Below, in pieces: positions 1-4,966 of a stretch of DNA of 9,156 nt (position 1 is the stretch's first letter; every line of letters begins with the position of its first letter). The notes under the pieces were generated by a model. That model did no database searches, was not told the origin of the DNA, and worked only from the letters and a program-made list of their open reading frames with translations. Both the position numbers and the translations under genes were made by a program. Source of the DNA: Candidatus Muproteobacteria bacterium (GTDB taxonomy: Bacteria; Pseudomonadota; Gammaproteobacteria; Acidiferrobacterales; Sulfurifustaceae); contig JAHFQD010000053.1 of NCBI GenBank assembly GCA_023266455.1, positions 1 through 9,156 on the forward strand, given 5' to 3'.

Positions 1-123
1 CGATTACAACGAGCGGCGTCCGCACGACTCGCTCGGGGACTTGCCGCCCGTGGTCTATCGGCGGCAACATGCGGTTCAATGTTCTACTTCTGAAGTGTGT
101 GGTTGACGGGGGAGCTTACGCCA
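1..123 (+). mobile_element. Right end of an IS3-family insertion sequence (left part outside window)
   Basis: The transposase tail is followed at once by GACGGGGGAGCTTACGCCA (105-123). Read on the opposite strand this begins TGG and is C-rich, as expected of an IS3-family terminal repeat (outer TG...CA). I therefore place the right end near 123, by inference only: the left repeat and the target duplication are not visible. Base composition changes sharply soon after, at about 168. Confidence 0.45.
2..106 (+). CDS. IS3-family transposase OrfB, C-terminal end (partial, cut by window edge)
   Basis: Frame 2 reads 34 residues to a TGA at 104-106. It contains YNERRPHDSLGDLPPVVYR, the tail signature of IS3-family OrfB transposases (family pattern YN..RPH.SLG.L.P..Y), which follows the last catalytic Glu of the rve integrase core. 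The DDE residues lie left of the window, so it cannot be judged whether the enzyme is intact. OrfB of this family normally catalyses excision and insertion as an OrfAB frameshift fusion. The ending shortly before a G-rich stretch fits the usual arrangement in which orfB stops inside or next to the right terminal repeat. The family call is firm; the subgroup is not determined. Confidence 0.72.
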   Translation, partial: DYNERRPHDSLGDLPPVVYRRQHAVQCSTSEVCG

Positions 124-203
124 TTCAACGACGCGCTAAAACGCGTATGGGCTGCGCCGCCGCAACACAAGATAAGCAAGATAAAGAGAGAAGAAAAACA
201 AGA

Positions 204-295
204 AGTGACAAATGTTACAGAATGTCACTCAAAAATATTGTACTTATACAATTTGCTAAGCTAGCTTTACACATGTTGTGTAACTAGTCAGTTAC
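204..295. promoter_or_regulatory. Cluster of operator-like palindromes in AT-rich DNA
   Basis: Five inverted repeats lie within 92 bp: AGTGACA/TGTCACT (204-210 with 223-229), ATTGTA/TACAAT (237-242 with 247-252), the perfect palindrome AAGCTAGCTT (258-267), TTACACA/TGTGTAA with a 3-nt spacer (267-273 with 277-283), and GTAACT/AGTTAC with a 4-nt loop (280-285 with 290-295). GTTAC recurs inside and between them. Spacing and AT content resemble repressor binding sites upstream of a promoter, and the next promoter-like box is at 341-346. No regulator gene is visible, so the function is a guess. Confidence 0.25.
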
Positions 296-340
296 ATGGC
301 GTGAGTGGCAAAGTATCCGCCGCCAAATAACTACTGAGTC

Positions 341-346
341 TACAAT
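341..346 (+). promoter_or_regulatory. Candidate -10 box (TACAAT) just upstream of the long hairpin
   Basis: TACAAT matches five of six bases of the sigma-70 -10 consensus. A start about 7 nt downstream (353-354) would put the first base of the long hairpin (355) at the 5' end of the RNA. No good -35 box lies 16-18 bp upstream, so it would need an activator or be weak. As a weak alternative, TGGCA at 306-310 with GC at 319-320 has sigma-54-like GG/GC spacing but a poor second half. Confidence 0.25.
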
Positions 347-354
347 TGCTTAGA

Positions 355-437
355 GTGTTAGCCGTTCCAGGCTGCTTTCTGTTTTCTTAGCTGTTCTAAG
401 AAAGCCAGAAGAATCGCAGCTTGGAGCGGACTAATAC
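355..437 (+). ncRNA. Long imperfect hairpin, candidate structured RNA of unknown family
   Basis: The arm 355-390 pairs throughout with 396-437. It makes 36 consecutive pairs, 31 Watson-Crick and 5 G.U (357-435, 365-426, 370-421, 376-411, 382-404), and closes on a 5-nt loop CTGTT (391-395). There are no mismatches. The only interruptions are bulges on the 3' arm: A430, AATC at 412-415 and C405. On the opposite strand the five wobbles become A/C mismatches, which favours a plus-strand RNA or plus single strand as the folded form. No open frame uses the segment. Possible identities are an orphan retron-like msd stem, a MITE, or a regulatory RNA. It is not an integron attC, because the terminal GTTAG...CTAA boxes are in the wrong orientation. 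The pairing is read directly from the bases; the RNA role is inference. Confidence 0.35.
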
Positions 438-452
438 CCCTCGTCTCGGTCT

Positions 453-715
453 CCATCGCATAGTTCTCCTATGATGATGGGTGGGTTTCAGCCCACCTGC
501 TCAGGTAGCATCACTTTGCTCCCTCTGTACAGAGCTAATGACGGCCTAAGTGAGAAAAAGAACGGCGGATACAATGCCGTCAATTACTATATCAGAAACC
601 ACAAAAGCGCCTATAACGCAGAAGCGTTTGACTTCTGCACTTCAACTTCAGTCCACCGATGTGTCGAATGCTTACCCTGAATGCCAGGGTACCTCGCCCG
701 CAGTGCGAGAACTGC
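453..715 (+). other. Run of small hairpins downstream of the long hairpin
   Basis: Stems in order: CCATC(G)CATAG with CTATG(AT)GATGG (453-480); GGTGGG/CCCACC around TTTCAG (480-497); TGCT/AGCA (498-510); palindrome CTCTGTACAGAG (523-534); TAATGACGGC with GCCGTCA(A)TTA (536-545 with 576-586); GCAGAAG/CTTCTGC with a 7-nt loop (618-638); TACCCTG/CAGGGTA with a 5-nt loop (673-691); CTCGC/GCGAG (693-709), which competes with GCAGT/ACTGC (700-715). None is followed by a convincing U-run on either strand, so they do not look like terminators. Together with 355-437 they could form one structured RNA of about 360 nt. Individually the shorter stems are unremarkable. Confidence 0.3.
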
Positions 716-724
716 AAGTAAATT

Positions 725-1771
725 TTATGAGTCGACAATCGCGCGTGAGCGCGCACAAAACACCGCATCACCATAACTAAAAAACCGATACCCCCGCTCC
801 ACCGCATGCCCATACGCAGCAAGCACTCGCTCCGTCCCAGCAAACGCACACACCAACATCAACAACGTCGACTGCGGCAAGTGGAAGTTAGTAATAAGTG
901 CGTCGACCACGCGGAACGTATAGCCGGGATAAATAAAAATTTCGGTCTCGCCATCGAACGGCTGCAACGCGCCTGTGTGCGCCGCGCTTTCGAGGGCGCG
1001 CACGACCGTCGTGCCGACGGCGATGACGCGTCGGCCTTCGCGTTTAGCCGTATCGATACGCGAACAGATATCGGTGCCGACATGAATATGTTCGGCATGT
1101 AACCGATGCCCTTCGACTTCTTCCACGCGCATGGGCTGAAACGTTCCCGCGCCGACGTGCAACGTGACGTATCCCACCTCGACCTGCATCGCGCGCAGTT
1201 GCTCTAACATCGCTTCGCTGAAATGTAATCCAGCGGTCGGCGCGGCGACCGCGCCCGGTTCGCGAGCGAAGATGGTTTGGTAATTATTTTTGTCGGTCTC
1301 GATGTCGGCGCGACGGATATACGGCGGCAACGGCACGTGGCCGATGCGCTCGAATAAATCGAATAAGGATTCGGATGGTCGCAGTTCGAATTCCAGTTCG
1401 AAGAATTCTTCGCGGCGCCCAAGAACGCGGGCGGGCGTATCGCCTTCCAGCGTCAACTCGGTACCCGGCTTCGACGATTTGGAGGCGTGCATCTGTACCA
1501 ACGCGCGGCGATCCGAGAGTATGCGTTCGATGAAAACTTCGACGCGACCGCCAGTGCCGCGCTTGGTTCCAAATATCCGGGCAGGAATAACGCGGGTGTC
1601 GTTAAAGACCAACAAATCGCCGGCACGCAGGAGTTGTGGTAAATCGCTAAACTGACGGTCGCGCACCGCATCGGCGTCGATTTCCAATAGCCGTCCCGCA
1701 CCGCGCGGTTGCGCTGGCGATTGAGCGATCAACTCGGGTGGCAGAAAATAGTCGAAGTCGGATTTGCGCAT
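725..1771 (-). CDS. queA: S-adenosylmethionine:tRNA ribosyltransferase-isomerase QueA
   Basis: QueA transfers and isomerises the ribosyl part of SAM onto 7-aminomethyl-7-deazaguanine in the tRNA wobble position, giving epoxyqueuosine; it is cytoplasmic. The 348-residue protein is close to the usual length of about 350. Family landmarks run in order: FNDTRVIPARI (56-66), GHVPLPPYIRR (144-154), GAVAAPTAGLHF (173-184), HVGAGTFQPMRVEEVEGH (205-222), GTTVVRALES (253-262), ITNFHLPQSTLL (293-304) and RFFSYGDA (329-336). The ATG at 1769-1771 opens the usual MRKSDFDYFLP N-terminus, but its ribosome binding site is weak. It is divergent from glgP. The usual partner tgt is not downstream in this window; a gene-free stretch and an IS follow instead. 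The sequence looks intact, with no missing motif. Confidence 0.97.
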   Translation of the reverse strand: MRKSDFDYFLPPELIAQSPAQPRGAGRLLEIDADAVRDRQFSDLPQLLRAGDLLVFNDTRVIPARIFGTKRGTGGRVEVFIERILSDRRALVQMHASKSSKPGTELTLEGDTPARVLGRREEFFELEFELRPSESLFDLFERIGHVPLPPYIRRADIETDKNNYQTIFAREPGAVAAPTAGLHFSEAMLEQLRAMQVEVGYVTLHVGAGTFQPMRVEEVEGHRLHAEHIHVGTDICSRIDTAKREGRRVIAVGTTVVRALESAAHTGALQPFDGETEIFIYPGYTFRVVDALITNFHLPQSTLLMLVCAFAGTERVLAAYGHAVERGYRFFSYGDAVFCARSRAIVDS

Positions 1772-1860
1772 CGGAAAAACGCCAGTCTATTCGGGCGCGC
1801 GGCGCATACTATACACTTTCGGGCATTGGCGGCAGCCTTCTATCAAGCCCGCCGGAGAAC
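1772..1860. promoter_or_regulatory. Divergent queA/glgP promoter region
   Basis: These 89 bp separate the two start codons. For queA, the minus-strand TATAGT (1813 to 1808) matches five of six bases of a -10 box and would give a leader of about 30 nt, but no good -35 lies 16-18 bp upstream. For glgP only weak -10-like sequence is present in the same ATACTATACA stretch (1807-1816). GGAG at 1854-1857, just before the ATG at 1861, is the likely glgP ribosome binding site. Confidence 0.35.
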
Positions 1861-4440
1861 ATGGACGTACTAGGACTCATGACCGGCACACGTTATTCCC
1901 TCGAGGTGAACCCCGTTCTCCCCGAGCGCCTTCAGCGCTTGGCGGAACTCGCCGACGACTTGCTCTACACCTGGGACCGCGAAGTACGCGCGCTGTTCTA
2001 TCGGCTCGATTCCGAATTATGGGAAACCAGCGGCCATAATCCTAAAGTGTTCTTGCGCCGTCTTTCGCAACAGCGCTTAAACGAAGCGGCGGAAGATCGT
2101 CTATTCATCGAAGACTTCAACCGCGTGTTGTCGGCCTACGATAGCTATCGCAACGCGCAGCCAACGCCGGCGCTGCAACAACTGCTCGATCCCAAACAAG
2201 ACCTCGTCGCCTACTTCTGCGCCGAGTTCGGATTTCACGAAAGCGTCCAACTCTATTCCGGCGGCCTCGGCATTCTCGCCGGCGATCATTGCAAGGCCGC
2301 GAGCGATCTCGGTATTCCATTCGTAGCGGTCGGTATTTTGTATCGTCAGGGTTATTTCATTCAGACCATCGACGCGCACGGCAACCAGATCGCGCATTAC
2401 GCGCCGACGAACTTCGAAGACTTACCGATCTCGCCGGCGCTCGATCCGCAAAGCAACGAGATCCGTGTGCACGTGGACTTCCCTGGACGACGCGTGTTGC
2501 TACGCGTGTGGAAAGCCAAGGCCGGTCACGTATCGCTGTACTTACTCGACGCCGACCTGCAGGAAAACGCCGAAGCCGATCGGCGCATTACGTATCAGCT
2601 CTACGGCGGCGACATCAATACCCGTATTCAACAGGAAATCGCACTCGGCATCGGCGGCGCGCGCGCACTCAAGGCCGTCGGCTTGAAACCGACGGTATGG
2701 CATTGCAACGAAGGTCATCCTGCGTTTTCGATTCTCGAACGCTGCCGCGAACACGTGGCGCAGGGGCTCACGTTCGACGCCGCGCTGGAAGCCGTGGCCG
2801 CCAATACCGTATTCACCATGCACACACCCGTGCCGGCCGGGCACGATGTGTTCGATCACAATTTGATGCGTGCGTATTTTGAAAACTACGCCAAAGAACT
2901 GAAGCTCGACATGGACGCGTTCCTGGCGCTCGGACAAAGCCCAGCGAACCCTGGTGGCTTTAACCTCACGGCGCTGGCGCTGCGCGGTTCGCGTTTCCGC
3001 AACGGCGTATCGCGCATCCACGGCGGCGTCGCGGCGCGTATGTCGGCGTACATGTGGCCAGAGATCGAGCCGGATGAAAACCCGATCGGCTATGTCACCA
3101 ACGGCGTGCACGTACCCACCTTCTTGGCGCGCGAGTGGTCGAACCTCTTCGATATGCGCTTCGGCGGTGGCTGGCACAACGAACTCGTGAACACCGACTT
3201 CTGGGAAAAGCAGATCGACCAAATCCCCGATCACAATTACTGGAGCGTGCTGCAAACGCTAAAAGCGGAAATGATGTCGAGCATGCGCTGGCGCACCGCG
3301 CGGCGCGAACGCCGCAACGGTGTGTCGGAAGCGATCATCGAGCGCCTGACCAAACGTTTGAATCCGAAATCGACCGATATTCTCACCATCGGTTTCGCGC
3401 GCCGCTTCGCCACCTACAAACGCGCGCTGTTGATCTTCTCGGATCCAGAACGATTGGCGCGGCTGCTGACGGACCCCAAACGCCCGTGCATGTTGATCGT
3501 CGCCGGTAAGGCGCATCCGCACGATCTACCGGCGCAGCAATTCATCCGCATGATTCACGACTACGCGCACCGGCCGGAATTTGAAGGCCATATCGTCTTG
3601 CTCGAAGGCTACGATCTCGCGATCGCGCGCAAGCTGGTCTCGGGCGTCGACGTTTGGCTCAACACGCCGGAATATCCGCTGGAAGCCAGCGGCACCTCGG
3701 GACAAAAAGCCGCGCTCAACGGCGTGATCAATCTTTCTGTACTCGACGGTTGGTGGGGAGAGGGTTACAACGGCGAAAACGGCTGGGCGATTACGCCGCA
3801 CGGACCGCACTACGATCCCGCGTACCGCGATCGCGAAGAAGGCCAAGAGCTGCTCGATCTACTTGAACAACAAGTGATCCCGCTTTACTACGAGCGCAAC
3901 GCCAACGGTTACTCGGAAGGTTGGGTGAAGATGTCGAAGGCGTCGATGAAATCGATCCTGCCGCGCTTCAACTCGCACCGCATGGTGATGGATTACACCA
4001 CCAACTATTACACGCGTGCGCGGCAACAGCGTCTCGTTTTCACCGCCAATAATTACGCGCGCGCCAACGACGTCGCGGCATGGCGCAAGAAAATCGCTGC
4101 GGGTTGGCCGCAAGTGCGGTTCCACCGCACAGATACGCCGACGACGCGCATTTCTGCCGGCGCCCCTCTCGCTTTGCGCGTCGCCGCGCAACTCGGCGAA
4201 CTCGATCCTGACGATGTATTAGTGGAATGTTTACTAAGCAACGAATCGGCGACGGGCGAAACGCAGATCGTGGATCGGCAAGTGTTTAAGCCCGCGGGGA
4301 AAAACGACGCCGGTGAAACTTTGTTCGCGTTGGATTTAGTACCGCGACTTCCCGGTTTGCAGTCCTACAAAATCTGCATGTACCCGTTCCATCCGGCGTT
4401 AGCGTATCGCCTGGAAGCGGGATATATCCTATGGTTGTAA
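1861..4440 (+). CDS. glgP: Alpha-glucan (glycogen/maltodextrin) phosphorylase, long DUF3417-containing type
   Basis: A GT35, PLP-dependent enzyme that removes glucose-1-phosphate from non-reducing ends of alpha-1,4-glucans in the cytoplasm. With the ATG at 1861 it has 859 residues, typical of the subfamily that carries an N-terminal DUF3417 domain (about 10-115) rather than of classic E. coli GlgP. Visible motifs are AEFGFHESVQLYSGGLGILA (121-140), CNEGHPAF (282-289), HTPVPAGHD (321-329) and GFARRFATYKRA (511-522). The PLP-lysine segment EASGTSGQKAALNG places the Schiff-base lysine at 616. A beta-rich C-terminal part follows from about 755. The frame stays open back to 1738, but that would overlap queA; 1861 has GGAG just upstream, and ATG 1879 (MTGTRYSL) is a possible alternative. 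It pairs functionally with malQ at the right edge. Confidence 0.95.
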   Translation: MDVLGLMTGTRYSLEVNPVLPERLQRLAELADDLLYTWDREVRALFYRLDSELWETSGHNPKVFLRRLSQQRLNEAAEDRLFIEDFNRVLSAYDSYRNAQPTPALQQLLDPKQDLVAYFCAEFGFHESVQLYSGGLGILAGDHCKAASDLGIPFVAVGILYRQGYFIQTIDAHGNQIAHYAPTNFEDLPISPALDPQSNEIRVHVDFPGRRVLLRVWKAKAGHVSLYLLDADLQENAEADRRITYQLYGGDINTRIQQEIALGIGGARALKAVGLKPTVWHCNEGHPAFSILERCREHVAQGLTFDAALEAVAANTVFTMHTPVPAGHDVFDHNLMRAYFENYAKELKLDMDAFLALGQSPANPGGFNLTALALRGSRFRNGVSRIHGGVAARMSAYMWPEIEPDENPIGYVTNGVHVPTFLAREWSNLFDMRFGGGWHNELVNTDFWEKQIDQIPDHNYWSVLQTLKAEMMSSMRWRTARRERRNGVSEAIIERLTKRLNPKSTDILTIGFARRFATYKRALLIFSDPERLARLLTDPKRPCMLIVAGKAHPHDLPAQQFIRMIHDYAHRPEFEGHIVLLEGYDLAIARKLVSGVDVWLNTPEYPLEASGTSGQKAALNGVINLSVLDGWWGEGYNGENGWAITPHGPHYDPAYRDREEGQELLDLLEQQVIPLYYERNANGYSEGWVKMSKASMKSILPRFNSHRMVMDYTTNYYTRARQQRLVFTANNYARANDVAAWRKKIAAGWPQVRFHRTDTPTTRISAGAPLALRVAAQLGELDPDDVLVECLLSNESATGETQIVDRQVFKPAGKNDAGETLFALDLVPRLPGLQSYKICMYPFHPALAYRLEAGYILWL

Positions 4441-4477
4441 AAAAAATCCCTTTCTCCGCTCGCGCGAAGAAAGGGAT
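4439..4477 (-). terminator. Intrinsic terminator of the RRM gene, in the convergent gap with glgP
   Basis: ATCCCTTTCT (4446-4455) pairs perfectly over 10 bp with AGAAAGGGAT (4468-4477), around a 12-nt GC-rich loop. On the minus strand the hairpin is followed by eight U residues (complement of A4439-4446), a textbook Rho-independent terminator for the RRM gene. On the plus strand it is followed by ATGTTCTGC with no U-run, so glgP gets at best a weak terminator. The U-run overlaps the glgP stop codon TAA (4438-4440). Confidence 0.85.
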
Positions 4478-4503
4478 ATGTTCTGCAAAAAAATAATTAA
4501 TTC

Positions 4504-4839
4504 TTAATAAGGACGTCGACCGCCGCCGCCGCGCGGAGCACCGCGATCGCGACCGCCGCCGAAACCACGACCACCACCGCCGCCGCCAGACCGTTCGGTC
4601 TTCGGCCGTGCTTCGTTTACGGTGAGATCGCGCCCTTTCAAGTCCTTGCGATTCATTCCATTGATCGCCGCCTGCGCTTCATCCTTCCCCGGCATTTCGA
4701 CGAAACCGAAACCGCGCGGTTCGCCGCTGAACTTGTCTTTTAAGATGGTGACCTTGTCCACTTTTCCATAAGCGCCGAACGCATCGCGCAAATCGTCTTC
4801 CGTAACTTCACGCGCCAAATTACCGACGAAAATATTCAT
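4504..4839 (-). CDS. Small RRM-domain RNA-binding protein with Gly/Arg-rich tail
   Basis: A 111-residue protein: one RNA recognition motif (about 1-78) and a flexible Gly/Arg tail (83-111). RNP2 is IFVGNL (3-8) and RNP1 is RGFGFVEM (42-49), with the aromatic residues F4, F44 and F46 that stack on RNA bases. Bacterial proteins of this shape resemble the cyanobacterial Rbp family and cold-inducible glycine-rich RNA-binding proteins; they bind single-stranded RNA and are thought to act as chaperones. I chose ATG 4839 over the GTG at 4842 because AAGGAG (4853 to 4848) is then 8 nt away and the protein opens with the usual MNIFVGNL. It lies downstream of the DEAD-box helicase on the same strand with a 127-nt gap, and has its own terminator. 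The target RNA is unknown. Confidence 0.92.
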   Translation of the reverse strand: MNIFVGNLAREVTEDDLRDAFGAYGKVDKVTILKDKFSGEPRGFGFVEMPGKDEAQAAINGMNRKDLKGRDLTVNEARPKTERSGGGGGGRGFGGGRDRGAPRGGGGRRPY

Positions 4840-4923
4840 CACTTAAGCTCCTTCAGATGTTCGAGATATAACTGGCGAAGCAATCCTCGGTATGTCGGCG
4901 ATGCCAAGCGGAGGGTTGATTGA

Positions 4924-4958
4924 CCGTGTCGCTAACTATACGCCCGTTTGCGACACGG
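4924..4958 (-). promoter_or_regulatory. 9-bp inverted repeat flanking a -10-like box upstream of the RRM gene
   Basis: CCGTGTCGC (4924-4932) and GCGACACGG (4950-4958) are perfect complements separated by 17 nt. On the minus strand the spacer contains TATAGT (4940 to 4935), five of six for a -10 box; a start there would leave a leader of nearly 90 nt before the ATG. The -35 position is poor. It could be an operator over a promoter or an RNA hairpin after the helicase stop; it has no U-run, so it is not a standard terminator. Confidence 0.35.
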
Positions 4959-4966
4959 ACGGAACA

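Larger units (their letters stand above)
107..724. other. Gene-free, palindrome-dense region between the IS end and queA
   Basis: I see no convincing protein gene here. The few open frames are short, lack good ribosome binding sites and have no recognisable motifs. The first part is AT-rich (181-300 has 38 G/C in 120 bases), unlike the flanking genes. AAGATAA is repeated directly at 169-175 and 178-184 in a purine-rich strand. Inverted repeats are dense: 204-229, 237-252, 258-267, 267-283, 280-295, the long hairpin 355-437, and a run of small hairpins to 715. There is no clear intrinsic terminator for queA: the hairpins just past its stop lack a U-run on the minus strand. The region is probably acquired sequence together with the IS, or an uncharacterised structured RNA locus. 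Confidence 0.6.

Noticed and set aside
69..287. 72-residue plus-strand frame starting inside the transposase tail
   Set aside because: It begins out of frame within the transposase reading frame, crosses the IS end and AT-rich patch, and shows no protein motif.
355..437. Integron attC site
   Set aside because: The terminal boxes read GTTAG on the left and CTAA on the right, opposite to the RYYYAAC...GTTRRRY order of attC, and no integrase or cassette is nearby.
355..715. Complete retron (msr-msd with reverse transcriptase)
   Set aside because: There is no reverse transcriptase frame in the window and no clear a1/a2 repeat. A decayed remnant is possible but not supported.
471..780. Short plus-strand open frames (471-680 and 550-780)
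   Set aside because: They have no good ribosome binding site or recognisable domain, overlap each other, cross a hairpin run, and the second runs into the queA 3' end.
1738..1860. N-terminal extension of glgP by 41 residues
   Set aside because: It would overlap the start of queA on the other strand, the extra residues do not resemble the DUF3417 start, and GGAG sits just before the ATG at 1861.
2542..3255. 237-residue minus-strand frame inside glgP
   Set aside because: It is an antisense shadow of GC-rich glgP codons with no family resemblance.
4924..4958. Intrinsic terminator for the helicase
   Set aside because: The stem is perfect, but the loop is long and no U-run follows on the minus strand (it continues TCAATC).
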